In this document: positions 45,290 through 58,724 of the stretch, in pieces
Layout: the number at the start of each line of letters is the position of its first letter
Position numbering within the stretch: position 1 is the stretch's first letter
Assembly (NCBI RefSeq): GCF_037975245.1
Contig: NC_092573.1
Coordinates: forward strand, 22,909,265-22,973,264
From: Apostichopus japonicus
Lineage: Eukaryota > Echinodermata > Holothuroidea > Aspidochirotida > Stichopodidae
DNA length: 64,000 bases
Direction of reading: 5' to 3'
The notes under the pieces: generated by a model
Databases searched by the model: none
What the model was told of the DNA's origin: nothing
Seen by the model: only the letters and a program-made list of their open reading frames with translations
Program-made: the position numbers and the translations under genes

Positions 45290-48205
45290 AGTATACATGT
45301 TACATAGCAACAACTGTTTTAGCCTTGTGTGACCATGGGACAGTGTTACAGGTTCTTTGACATGGGAAAGCCAGAGTGTTATGGTTGTGAGTAGATATGT
45401 AAGTGAGCAAACTGACTGATTACTACAGCAGAACCATACCTCCAGAATTCATCAAAGTATAACTTGTACAGTTTCCTCGTAACCGGTATCCGGTATCGCA
45501 TGGCAGAATACTATGCAAAATGCTGTGTAAATTACTAGATGTAGAGTGCCGAGATGTTTGGCAGGTTCGTACACAGAAAACATAGTATTTTACAAAGAGA
45601 CAGAGTTCATCGCCTTCAAAAGTGCTATGCAAAATTGTTTACACTACATTCTAAATTCCCTGTAGTGTATGTTACCACAATCTCTCTATACAAAGCAGGT
45701 CATACAGTACTACATTGGAGCTGAAGCAATCCAAGTATGAAACCAAATGTTATGAAAGTAATAAAGCTGAACCCAAAAAACCAAATGTAATGAACGTCAC
45801 AGAAATAAACTGTCGGGTTCAAATTTTGAGTAGCAGTCTTGAAGGTTTCTGAACTTCTCTTCTCAAACACAACGGCTCCTACGTAAATGGCAAACACCGC
45901 AATTGATTCTATATCTCTGGACTTTGTACGTCGAAATGGCCAAAACTGACCTGTTTTGTGGATTACGAGCACTGACGATACTAACCAGTATTCGTAGTTT
46001 CAAATCCAATCATGAAAATCGTAAAAAATTACAGAAAGTAATTAAACTAAAGTTTGCTGACAAAAGTGCGGAGCATTTTTTCTGCATGGTAGATTCGGAA
46101 GGAAGTGTAAGTGGACGTTGTCCAGGGAGCGAGGGCGCAGTGCTAAAACGTTCTAATGGGTAGCTTGGTAGATTTTAAAGTGCAGATGTGGAGTGGGAGA
46201 CAGGTAAGAGAGAAGCGAATTATTATTGCCCATTATGCATAGCATTTTGCTACATATCTGATACCTGACCAGAATTTTATTCAAAATAAATATTGCAATT
46301 GACCGATCTATGGTACACCAGCCTCCTCGAATAGTAATTTGAGGCTTTTCATTGGCCCGACAGTTTACAGATTAGTAATAATAGTACAATATTCCAATCA
46401 AAATTGACTCATTGAAACTGCAAGGATGTCATCATTCTGGAAGGTGATTTTAGTCTCGACAATTTTTTTTCTTCTTCAGATTTACGTTTCCAGCGACTGT
46501 GATTAATTTTTTACTGGAATTGAAGAGTTTCATTTGGCCAGGATTATCCTTACTCCCCCACCCACCCAGTTGAAGACTATAAATCATGGTGGGAGTCCTG
46601 AATATATTCTAAGGCATTACAGCTCCTACCTGTATTACGCCCCTTGCTCATGATAAAAATTAAATCCTGCCTCTTGGATTTAATCATGTCAACATAATAA
46701 GGAGAGTGCCTCTTTTGGTCGGACACTGTGACATATATTGTACTGTACTTCTAGTACATGGGACACAGTAACAATCCAATTTTTACATGTACAGTAAGAA
46801 AACCAACTCAACCAATTTTTGACCTCAACAGATATTTAATTAAGACTTTTAATTATAAACCTCACAGCAAGTACAGTAAATCGCCTCATGTTAACACCTC
46901 TTAAAGTGATATAAATGGAGAACACATTTATGAATATACATGTATAGAAAAACAGTATGTCCATTGTTAACAAAATAATAACTTAAGATATTTATTTGAT
47001 AATATAGAATTTTTAAGGAAAGGTATGTACTGTACCATACCTTGTACACAAAATACAATCAGGCAACAAAATGTTGTAAAAGGTTAATCAGGAAATTGGT
47101 CTGACCTTCCTCTCAGGCCTCTTGAAAAGTCCCACTAAATCCATTTGGCCTGGGCAAAACATTATCACTCAATCTTTGTCATATGACTTCCAAAATCCTC
47201 AGATAGCCGGGCACTGATATCAGATATATATAGATATCGCTTGACCTTTGATTAGCTGACTATTTAGCTATATCCCTTTTTTATTGTCACTTAGAACCAA
47301 ACAAAATTTTTGATAAAGGCTTCCAACCCTTGCACCGTTAATAATTCAAAGTATATATATATATACAGGAGGCCATTAGAAGGCCTGTCAGTATCGAATC
47401 TACTGGAAAGTCAAAACAATTGGCAATCAATTAGCAATTATCAATATCTGTGATTAATCTATGAGAGTTGAAAACCTTTCAGAAAGAAGCTTGCCAAGAA
47501 GTGGAGAAGCATTTGGGGGGGAGGGGCGTTCACATTGGTGGTGTTTGTGGGTAGAGAATGTGGGGGGGGGAGGGGATGAGGGAGAAGGGCACATGCTATA
47601 GTTCTCTTTTATTTCAAAATGATCAAGATAGGTAGTTGCTCACAGCAAACTCAAACAGACGTAACCTGTAAAGTGGTCCAGTTTTAAAATACTATAGTAC
47701 TACTCTGGCAGTATAGAGAGTACCAATTGTATACTGACTGAACTTCCCCTTGAAGGTATTCAGCTTTACTTCCAAAAAATTTCATAAACAATTTACAAAG
47801 TTGAATTGTCCAATGTCCATCCAAACAAATTTGTCAGGATATGATAAAGAGTGCTATCCAAACAGTACTTCACTCTCCACATAGCTTCAACAAACAAAGA
47901 ATATATACAAAAATTGACCTTAAAACCATGCCATTATGTACTGTAACTAAGGCCTTGTTTACATTTTAAAAAGGCAGTGGGAATCAGGAACTTCTTTCCC
48001 CCCTCCCCCCCCCCGATAGTCACAGAGTAATAGAAATCACCGGGACCTACCTGAGAACTGGTGGGGGGGGGGGAGAGGTAGACATTAAACAAAGAGCAAT
48101 ATATATCATCCCAAAGATGTCACAGTAATTGACACTAAAGAGTCACAAGCACCATACTACAGTGTGCTAACTGACCACCGTTAGACTAGTTCACACTATT
48201 CAATG
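45290..48205. other. No recognised gene
   Basis: A 90-codon minus frame at 45700-45972 has a hydrophobic end (FGFSFITFITFGFILGLL) but no family match and no clear splice sites. G-rich runs lie at 47515 and 47562-47574. Confidence 0.4.
46125..46225 (+). repeat. Donor-bearing dispersed repeat, copy d
   Basis: GCGAGGGCGCAGTGCTAAAA, then AAAGTGCAGATGTGGAGTGG and GAGACAGGTAAGAGAGAAGC. Same block order as copies c and e. Confidence 0.65.
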
Positions 48206-48207
48206 CA

Positions 48208-48400
48208 GAAGTGACCTTTGACCTCCTGATCCGACAAGGGTTCATACTACAGTCTTGATTCAATCTTGCTAGGTCAGCAGCCTCCCTGAAAGGGGGTCAG
48301 CACCCTCCCTGAAAGGGGGTCAGCAGCCTCCCCGAATTGGGGGGGTCAGGAGCCTCCCTGAAAGGGGGAAGGGTCAGGAGCATTTCTGAAAGGTGGTCAT
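48208..48400. repeat. AGGTCA fragment and a tandem repeat with CAGCCTCCCTGAAAGGG
   Basis: AGTGACCTTTGACCTCC at 48210 is a perfect inverted AGGTCAAAGGTCA. From 48270 to 48400 about five copies of GGTCAGCAGCCTCCCTGAAA-type units (22-29 bp) follow. Confidence 0.75.
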
Positions 48401-51070
48401 GACTATTGAATCCTGATCCTGAATACACAAGCTTTCACAATAGCGAAATTCAATCTCATTGCCATCATCAGTTCCCCTCCCCCTCCCCCTCCCCTTCCCC
48501 TCTGGAAATTGTGTTCTCAGATGTGAAAATTTAAAGGCTTTAGGAGCAAACCGATGTGGACAACAAGGAACTTTACAAATCCATACGACTGAATGCTTAC
48601 AGTACCATCTAGAAAAACCATATATAAAACATACTGTATTATTTAAATTTCTTTTAACTTAAATCCCAACAATGTAGTAAAATAACTCCACTTATTAAAC
48701 AAAAGTAAAACTAAAATGACTTCTGTTCTAATTGTTGACTTTCCTCTCTGCAGCAGTATCCATCAATTCATCTTGTAAAAGAATCTGAAAAATTTGCCCC
48801 CAGAAACCAAATAACACGATCTTCAATACTACTTCCAAATTAATATGTAAACAAATTCGATCGCAAATGGTGATCCATCTTAAACAAGACAAAAAAAATT
48901 GTCCCAGAAGACAAACAATGGTCGACAAACATGCGTTTAATATTTAACAACTTGATATTGGAAAACAGACTTTTTGTGTACACGGCCTTTCAAAGCAAAG
49001 AGCTGAAGCCATACTCCCTCCCTTATTGAACAAAGATACACAAAACCGTTGGAATAGGTCAAGTGCTCTTTAGGTTTTCAAAATAGGTTTTTGACCACCT
49101 TTTCTTTCCATTTTCAGTTTATAATTATGTCAAATTTGCTCATTTGTTATTTTATTTCATATTTCATTGATTATTAGGGAGAAAGAAATGTTTACATGCA
49201 GCGTAGCAAGATACAGGATCTTGGTAGTTTTGACGATTTAATAAAACTAATCATATATAATATTTCATAAATTTAATAAATCTTTTAACAGTCCACTAGG
49301 TTTAGTAACAAAACTACTGCAGCACAATTTTCTTGACAAATAATAAAGATTTCTTTTTAATTTCACTGAAAATAGGATTATGTGGTCATTAGTCTTTATT
49401 CTGGTAATATTACACCTGCCCTATTTCTAATATGCAAATTAGGCAATGTTTTAATAGCGATAGCATCCAGGCTATATCAACAGTGCAATGTTAGCTTTGA
49501 AGAGGAATATGATCTTCAGTCGCAGTTTTAATTAACCACTTATTTGTGGGTGTTTATGCGGATATGGAATTCCAAAAAATTGGCGTTTTCCATGGCGGGT
49601 TATATATACAATAATACAGTCTAACTTACTGATTGCTTATAACATCTAGAGAGCTTCAAACTATTGTAGATTTTAGCCTGCATGATCTTCAATGTTCAGT
49701 GCAATAAACAGAAATTTCACCGTCTTGATTTAAAGTAGGGGCTGAATCTATGTGGAAAGGCCACCAAAGATGAATGAAAGATGCTATAAAATGTTACGGG
49801 AAAAAAATAAAACATAATGTTCATCAAATGGTGCAATCTGAGGCATATATCTAGACAATAAATTTAGTCTACAAGGTGGTGCTAATAATGAATCTTGATT
49901 TTTGTTTGTGTGTGGTTGAAAGGGGTGAGTACAACTCTAGCTGTGGTCTAATTCTTCTCCCGACTGACAATGGAAGGTGGAGGGGGGGGGAAGCATGGTC
50001 CCCCACTCCTTACCCTTTTGAGCATGTTGCCACGGATATCTTCAAATTTCTAAAGGTCATCCGTTTGCAACTGGTTGGCATTTTTACGGACCTTATGCTG
50101 GTAAATACTCACTACTCAGAGTAAGATTGTCATTGATCTAAGACCTTCTTCGAGGTTTGATCACCGAGTAAAAGTTGATGATGATGAGAATGTCACTGAT
50201 TGATTCGATTCTCAATATTTGGTCATCCAGACAAGTTTTAATATCAGTCTTAATCTTATTACTTCAATACTGACCTTTACTACATTTCTTGTACAAATGA
50301 CATTTGAAATATAAGTCAAAGGAACTGCCCGAGATTTTTCATGCATTCCTTAAGTTATCAATGAAGCATCGAAAAAGTTATCAAAAACTGACTCACGAAG
50401 GTATAATTTGAAGGATTCTAATATTAAAATGAAGTTTAAAGCTTTCATGTACAGTATTAAAATTGAGGAAGTCCATTATGCCAAAAAATCAACAAAAACA
50501 ACAACAAAAACATTGGTACATACACACCCCATCACTACAAACCACCACTGACTGGACTATATGATTTGGATCCTAAATTTAATAAAGTTGGTGAGTGAAA
50601 AAATGGTTCACATCAACAACAAAAAATTAATGCCTTGTGGTTTAATGTTTACATTTTACAGTTCCTTCTTAATTCCTAATTGAAACATGGAGCATGATTA
50701 GCATTAAATCACATCTGATGAGAGAAAATCTGGCAATCAGAATGTTTGTACAACAAAAACTTTTTTGCAGTTTATTCTAATTTGAGAAAGTGCCTAAAAG
50801 ATGACAATTTTAAGCTGTTTGGTGTAGAGTTACTACCCTGTGAGCCACCCTTCTATTCAAGAGGTCAACTTAAGATGGTGACTTACCCCATTCCATTGAT
50901 GACCCCTTATGACCTACAAACCAAAAATCCTTTTTTCACATTTTTATTTATCTTAGGGGCATAAAAAAGTTACACCACAGTGTGGAATGGTCAGGTTCTT
51001 ACTCATTAAGAACCTGGGAGTCTGTGGACTGTAGTCACTGGTGTATGCAGGAAGGCATATGGAGGAGATG
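48400..51070. other. No recognised gene
   Basis: AT-rich sequence with short chance frames. A CCCCTCCCCCT tract lies at 48474-48500. GGTTCTTA/TAAGAACC at 50993-51013 is a short perfect hairpin. Confidence 0.45.
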
Positions 51071-51074
51071 AATC

Positions 51075-51447
51075 TTAAAGGGTGTGAAGACTCGCGCAAA
51101 AAGAAAGGTCTAATGCCGGTAATCTGACCTAGTTTCGAATGAGGTGTAACAGAAGTGTTAGACATCACCATCGATCCCAGAAAATACACACACAGCTTGC
51201 TACCTTCGGTAATTAGACACTAGTGTACAGTCAGTAAATACAGCTGCGGTCAATACCCACAGCATAGTGAACAAACGATACAGCGATGGACATCTCAGGT
51301 CCAGCTAATTATAACAAGGTATCACGTTTCATTACTGTACTGTCTGCATTTTGTAGCGACACAAACAAAACGTCACTTGCAAGCAACGGAAAGTTAACTT
51401 TTTCAGATGGCTGCACGCAGTTTGGGGCGAGTCTTCAATGCCTTTAA
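51075..51447 (-). mobile_element. TTAA-flanked MITE, copy 2
   Basis: TTAA at 51075-51078 and 51444-51447 enclosing 365 bp, inverse to the copies at 16.5 and 56.9 kb. Left end AGGGTGTGAAGACTCGCGC; right end, complemented, AGGCATTGAAGACTCGCCCC. Interior similarity is continuous, including the complement of CATGAGACG-adjacent text and GGTAGCAAGCTGTGTGTGTA. Confidence 0.87.
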
Positions 51448-51449
51448 AG

Positions 51450-54400
51450 GAGACACAACCATCATTTTTAGCCTGTATTGACAGAGACCTTTGTCGTGGA
51501 GAACGACTCACTCAAATAGCTAAGAAAAATCACCTTCGGTTTGGAAGATACCACTCACCCTAGTTTTAGATGTTGTGTCTAGAAGTTGTCTTTTCCTTAT
51601 TCTGTTCAAGTGAAAGTTGTTCATGACAATGGATTTCTACTGTATCACAAAGACCGATAAGTAAGGCTGGGGTATTGTCTTTGTTAATGTTTGCTACTTG
51701 TCACACTCTACACAACTTCCACTTTCTTTGTCTTAGCATTAAAAAAACAGTTGGTGGTCAGCAAAAGTAAATTAAAATGAATACCAGTATATTACCAATA
51801 TTATTTTGTTTTGGAATGATGATCTTATAGATCTACCTTTTACTATTTAAATAAAAAAAACTATGATAATGCAACTAATCTCCAACACACAACTACTCAT
51901 TCAAAATATTATGAAAATACTGACTGGTTCATGACAAAGCTGTATGGATATCTGGATAGCAGCTCTAACAGGGAGTTATTCTATATCACAATATATATAT
52001 ATAAATAATATGGAATATGTAAATAAACATGTATACATAATATGTGGAATATATGCCATCCTTCCTGTTTCACAAAAGAACTATATTTATTTATTTATCT
52101 TACTTTTTTTTACATTTATCCCTAAATATACCAAGGCACATCTTTGATGTCATAAGTTCACAAACTTGGGAATGCATCATGGAACTGATTGAATTCCTGA
52201 AATATGTCAAAAGTTCTTCCTTACCCCTACAACTTTAATAGTATCTCCTGACTGGAGCATGTATATCTTAATGTATAGGTAGGCCCATTTTATAATCAGG
52301 GATTCTCAGCTTACTCTCATCTAATTGGGCAAGAAAAACAGAATGGTTGGAGGAAAGTGCCAGAGAGCTGTTCACACATACATACTAGAACGAGCAATCT
52401 ACAAAGTAAGTTTACTACTTGGTAGAGTGCTAAAGAGCGGGCATGCTCGATCAATGCTACACTACGCATGTGGGTCAACATTTCTTTCAGCAGTCCAAAT
52501 TTTGCCAAAGTGCCTTGGCCTATTGAGAACCCCTATATTACTCTCTTCCAAGAGAATGTTTCATTTGCTAACCAAGACATCTCATAACTTTTGCTACCTT
52601 TGATCTGTTACAAGCAGTCAACAATTTTTTAATTTGAGACTTTCTTACTTCATTCATAGCTCAACAAAGGTTCTTTTGTTTTACCGCTGGATGTCCTGAA
52701 TACATGTACAGTGACTTACTACCCAAATACTCGGCTGAAATGGGTATAAATTTATCCATCTTCACAGGGTATGTAGGTAAGAGTGCATACTGTATGTTGA
52801 GAGAAGACAGGTAAGAGGAGTCAAAAAATAAACCTTGATAGCACTTCAAAAAAAAAGTTGGCTTTCTTTAACTTCACAAGTTTCTGAACGTAGAAATAAA
52901 AACATCTATAACTAATTTTAGTGCATAAAATTTAATAAGCCTACCAGTTTTGTCTCTGCAGCGAACTCCTCATCCCACTCCCCAACCTCTCCCATTTGTA
53001 AAATGTATATTTCCAGCATTTAACTTTCAATGTAGTCACTACACTGACTGACTGTATACCACAGGCAATCATTGGCCATTGGCAAGACTGTATACATAAA
53101 CACTATATGACCACAATAACAAATACTGTATCCTAATGTAGCTGCTGCCTCATATACAAACAACCAGCTCAGTTAAGCTAATAAGTAGTAACTCACTTGA
53201 CGACCGCATCGTTCTGTTATTTTCATTTGGTACAGATTTATAAATGAATGACAGTGAATCCAAGTTCAATCAAGAATCCACATGTAGAAATCCACAGACT
53301 ACTGACACAAACAAAATCCAGCCTACTTTTCTTGCTAGTCAATAACTGTTGGGTGGGTGGACATCAATGCCGATATGAAAAGCCCACACTGCCTGTGACT
53401 TGCCACCGAAACCCTGAGAATTTTTTTTTTCTTTCCTCGCAATCTACAAGCATTCATACACAAATATACTGTACAGTGCCCAGCAAAATGCACAAGATGT
53501 AAGCTAGTTCAAGCCTAAAGCACTGTGCATAGTTGGTGAGCTGCCAATATTTGCCTGATGAAAACACACAAAAAATCTAACTTGTAAGTTGACACCTGAG
53601 AGAGGTCAAGTTCACTACCGGAGGAGGGTCCTTCAAATTTATCCACAGGTCAAGTTTAAAAACTCAAGCCAAAAAGCTGTTATAACTTTTTAGAAATTTG
53701 TTCTTTCTGTTCAGTCACACTCATTTGTGCATGGAGATAAAATTTAGCTGAATTAATAATACCAAAAGTGATAATTATAAATGATAATATTTGGGATACA
53801 TTTTGAACATAACAAAATCAACTCTTCAGAAAGAATGGGACAGAAGTTGACTGATTGGATGAATGAACGATGATTTCCACACCCCCCTGATCAGAATGGA
53901 AACATCGAGATATTGTGAGCCAATCCTGGTCAGTCTCTATTGATAGAATTTTGCTATGGGATGGCCTTATTTGACTTGGTTGGGGTTTTTGTTTTGATCA
54001 TGGAAGCTGATGATAGTAGCAGCAGAGAGATGAAAATCTAGGACAATTTTATGTTTTATTTTTTTTATTGCTCCTTCTTTTAAGCTGGAAAAGTCTGACA
54101 AAGCAATCTTCGGGTAACTATTTAGGACAGCCACTACATTCGATATAGTGTTGAAGGAAGATCTGTGAGGGATGGAGACAAAGCAATCAGGCCTCGTTTA
54201 AAAAGATTCTGCCTCATCGTTTAAACCTGCAATTTTGTGTCCAATTTGTTACTGTGGTAACGTAGTAATACATTTATAGAGTTACAGGAAAGGTAAAGTG
54301 TACATTACCACAACGTGATCTGCTTGCCTTCCTGCACTCAAAAATCGAACCGGGAATGACGACATGAGCCATATTTTTTCAAAACGTTTGCAAATAAAAC

Positions 54401-56940
54401 GATGATAAACAATATCTTCTTCTGGATTGGACATTAGGAAAGTCAGTAAATTTATGTCTGATTTAGGAATTTAGCAAAATTCTAAAATATAACCACAAAC
54501 AGTAAAGATCTCTCTTTCTCTCAGTTCGCTTTAAAACAGAAGCAAACACAACCATCCTCTTTAACTTATTTGGTAGAGATGGATTTGATGGACAACTTCA
54601 CCAAACAGATAAGAACATTCTTGGTCATGACTGGGAAACATCCTGGCTTTAAAGTCAAATCGGGGGAGGGGGGGGGGGGGGTCAGGGGCTGTCCATGTTG
54701 TCAATGTATCACGATGCAGTATCACCGGGAGGTGAAATCTCCCTTTGTTGTGTTTTGTTTTGTTTTCATGTTACCATGGTGAAATGGATGCCAATGTTAG
54801 GTAATTTTATATACCACATCATAGCAGCAATGAAGCAGCAATACGTTTAAATACCGCCCCCTATCAAAGTAACATAAATAAAGGTAACAGAACTAAAGAA
54901 AACCATTTAATATTACAACTTAAAGCACCAGTATCTGGCTCTGTGATGTAAATATTAGACTTGTCCAAGTCTCCTGCCAAGTATATGAATTATGAAGGAA
55001 CAATTACAACAAGATATTCCAAAGGGATACAGCTTATAAATCGATTCCTGTTGGAGGGGGAGGGGAAAGAGGGAGGGGGAGGGAAGGGAAAGGGGCGGAA
55101 GGGGATGAGAGTGAGAATTGCACAAAACAAGTATCTCTATCAAATAGGTCAGTGCATAACCAGTTGGTTCTCCAGTGATATGTCAATTTCATTTGAAATA
55201 GTCTGCAGGGTGCATATTGCCCGCTCAAAATTGTTCCAAAATACGATCAACATTGTTGCCAAAATTGCCAAAATTGAAAAGCAGCTTAGGCCTGAATAAA
55301 AAAGCAAAGGGTTGGGAGAAGGGTGGGGAGTCTAAGGTGAGCTTAGGATAATCAATTATTCAACATTGTATTCAAATTGATTAGGTCGTTGACTAAAGTT
55401 GGGAAGGAAATTTGATTTTTTGATTTGATTTGATTTGATTTTTCGTACTTGAATGGTAAAGTTTCGGCTTGATTCAACGGGGGTATCGCTGTGTCATTGA
55501 TGAGATACTCACTGCTGAGCGGTGCTGTGATATTAAATTGACATCCATAGGCCTAGTGCCTTAATACTTTTGACCAGAAATAACTTTCAAAGCAGGTTTA
55601 ACAGATAACGTATCTATGATATATGACTGATGAGTGACAGCCAAATTGACACCAGTGGTCCATTAGCACGGACGGACGGCACCAGGTACGTTGGAAAAAA
55701 AAGGCCGAGCAATCTGCCAATGTCTTAATTAATTAGATCTTTCCTCATGTGAGGATCTCTGGACGCTCAGTAGCATCTACGGGATGAAAATTACACATCG
55801 GAAGACAGTCGTATTGGTTTTTTTGTAGTGACCGTAGAAATCGGTAAACTGGGAAAGCAGTTTTCAGATTTTCTTTTCGTCAGTGCTTAGTAGGAAGATG
55901 AGATTTCAATATGTACATATTTATGTTTGCAGTTTTTTTTTTAGAGAGCATCGTCAGGAGGAAGAAGCCCTTGTAAAATCAAGACCGAATGATGGAGATT
56001 CTCGTTATCCAGGAATTCAAAGAAGAGAGAGAGGTAGAAGGAGAGACCTGGAAAGGGAAAGAGAGGGGCAGATGAATGGGCAGAGGGAACAGAGGTGGAG
56101 AGAGAGAGGAGGGGAGAGAGAAATAAAAGAGAGAGCAGATATGGATATCATGAATAAGTAATTAATAACATTAAAGTACAAAGCCACAGGGCTTTAGAAC
56201 CCGATCCCGGATTTGAAATTCTAGTCAAGTTTCCTATGTCGACTATTAAAGGTTACCCCTAGACTCAAGATTAGGTCTTAGTCAGCTCTCTCCTGGAAGT
56301 CGTACCTCAAGATCGCAATCTCTAGGACTTCGAGTGATTCAAATAGTTAATAGAGCTGCTTATTATTCCAGAATTTTTACATTTATTTGTGAATGTTGTT
56401 TTCTTTCACTGATTCAACAAGCAACAAAGTCGAATGTTAATAAGCAAAGGTGTAGGTTTTTATTTTCAAGAGCCGTAAAGATTACATACATGTGTACACT
56501 TACAGTACTGTATATATATATGACTCAATTTCTTTACTTGTTCATTTAATTGTTAAATAACTTGTTGTTTTGGTATTAAAGCACCTAGAGCAGCTTCTTC
56601 TCCTTTCTGATTTGGGGCAATATAACTCCACAGTCAGTGTTATCATTATTATTATTATATGTGTCACTCTACACTACTTGACCATAAATTAATATCTCTG
56701 AAACTGAAACCAAAAGAAGTAACTTTGAAGATGACAAATTTATCATTTGTATCAAGCTCCCCCCTCCACCACTCAAAATAGAAGAAGACAAAAATAAAAC
56801 AGTCTATCAAAGATCTACAGAGTTGGTAGTACTCCTGTATCTGCTTGCACTCTACAAATTTGTCATTTGTTATAAGAAATCTGTGAAAAGAAGTCCGCCA
56901 TGCTGGTATATGATACTCTACCTCCATTTTGTTTTAATCT
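51450..56940. other. No recognised gene
   Basis: Frames at 52325-52603 (plus), 54961-55299 (plus) and 55883-56161 (plus) are open but unfamiliar. The last two are driven by purine-rich repeats. A G run lies at 54669-54680, and TTTGAT repeats at 55411-55442. Confidence 0.4.
55970..56140. repeat. GA-rich purine tract
   Basis: Mostly GAGAGA, GGAGAG and GAAAG steps on the plus strand with occasional CAG. It gives a long Arg/Glu-rich frame that is probably meaningless. Confidence 0.75.
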
Positions 56941-56942
56941 AC

Positions 56943-57299
56943 TTAAAGGCATTGAAGACTCGCCCCAAACCGCGTGCCGCGCTCTGAAAAAGTTAACTTT
57001 TCGTTGCTTGCAAGTGAAGTTTTCTTCTTGTCGCTACAAAATGCAGACAGTAATGAAACGTGATACCTTGTTACCTTTTATCTAGACCTGAGATGTCCAT
57101 TGCTGCTATATACACTGTGTTGTGGGTATTGACCTTAGCTGTCCTGTACACTAGTGTCTAATTACCGATGGTAGCAAGCTGTGTGTGTATTTTCTGGGAT
57201 TGATGGTGGTGTCTAACACTTCTGTTACACCTCATTCGAAACTAGGTCAGATTACCGGCATGAGACGTTTCTTTGTGCGCGAGTCTTCACTCCCTTTAA
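56943..57299 (+). mobile_element. TTAA-flanked MITE, copy 3
   Basis: TTAA at 56943-56946 and 57296-57299 enclosing 349 bp. Ends AGGCATTGAAGACTCGCCCC and, complemented, AGGGAGTGAAGACTCGCGC. Same orientation as the copy at 16.5 kb and highly similar through its whole length apart from small deletions. Confidence 0.87.
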
Positions 57300-58395
57300 A
57301 GCCGGTGAACTTATTTAATCTGAAAACGTCAAACTGTATCTGCTTCTAGATGAAAGGTTAAGGACTGTCAGACCCACACTGACATGGACCCATGGCCCCG
57401 ACATCATGTCTCATGCTACAGACATAATGGTTACACCCCTCTACTACAATGAACTTCCTCAGCAATGGGGGGGGGGGGGAAGGAGGCGGGAAGGGACAAT
57501 TAACTGACATACAGTATTGTCACAGCCATGTGTCTTGGAAGATGTCCCCTGCAAAAGTCGTATTTGCTCCAGTCCTGGGCTCCAGAGTGGGCCTTTTGGA
57601 GGAGGGGGAGTGGGAGGGGGGTTAACAAAGGTACATCTCTTCCTGTATCTTGGTCATTTCAATGGTGAATGACAAACATCCCGGGGTCATATCGAGCAAT
57701 TTTAACCTCGATGGAAGTTGAGATTTGTATGGCACTCCTTCCTATTCAAAATACCACCTGGTTGATTGAACTGACACAACCTCAAATATGTAGAGAATGT
57801 CATGACTTTTACTTTCACATTATAACTATGCACAATAAGAAAACCTAAGGCCAAATAGACATCACAAGTTGTCATATACTTGGAATTTTTTGTTGAGCAA
57901 TCTTAAATGACAAATTGTCAGATTATAGAGCCTACCCCTGTCAGGGAGAGTAAATGCATTCTGTACAAAATTTGGGGAAATTGGAGGGAAAAACAGAAAT
58001 ATCCTGAAAATATGTCAAAAAATTAGACAATTAATCAAGTTGACGGGTAGTACACTCATGAAGCTAAAATCATTTCATGAGCCGCCTATCGTCAATCGTA
58101 TCCATGTCTTGTTTTAACTCCTGACTTCTAATGAATATGTATAGATCCCACTACAACCACCAATCGCAACTGTGTTAGTATACATACATCTGGTGTCAGC
58201 GTCGTCGCTACCATGAACACACCAAAGGCCAATTTATCACTACATTAAAATTTCCACTACGATCATGTTACCTAGTTATAATGTTTAACATTACCATTAT
58301 CAAAAGCACTGCATTCCAATTACCTGTACCTTCACTTAATTACATGACCATCACCACCACAACACTATAACCTAGATCGTTACATCATGTGAGAG
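57300..58395. other. No recognised gene
   Basis: G-rich runs at 57469-57478 and 57600-57620; otherwise ordinary AT-rich sequence. Confidence 0.5.
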
Positions 58396-58399
58396 CGTG

Positions 58400-58720
58400 G
58401 CCACCACATGAGACCGTGGTGGCCAATTGGCTAAGGCCTCGGACTCGTGATCCAAGGATAGCTGGTTTGATTCCTGCCTAGTTCATTACGTTGTGTCCTT
58501 GGGCAAGATGCTTTATCTCACTTGCCTCTCTCCACCCAGGGGTTAAATGGGTACCTATGAGGTAACTTGTCATTGGGCGCAGTATATAACTGCTGCCGAC
58601 TGGAGGGATTGTCTCTGGGACAGGTTATCATTGACCAGGGGTAATATAACGTCTGTAAAGCGCTTTGAGACCTATCGCTGGTACAGTATAAAGCGCTATA
58701 TAAAAAGCAAATATTATATT
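58400..58720 (+). repeat. tRNA-derived SINE with conserved 3' tail
   Basis: The head has A box GTGGCCAATTGGCTAAGG and B box GGTTTGATTCC. The middle has GTGTCCTTGGGCAAGATGC. The tail has TGTAAAGCGCTTTGAGACC and AAGCGCTATATAAAAAGCA. This modular layout (tRNA head, CCTTGGGCAAGA block, CGCTATATAA tail) recurs in SINEs of fishes and marine invertebrates. I cannot name the exact superfamily domain. The 77-codon minus frame over it is a shadow. Confidence 0.85.
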
Positions 58721-58724
58721 TGAT

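Noticed and set aside
55883-56161. Arg/Glu-rich protein
   Set aside because: Produced by a GA purine tract.
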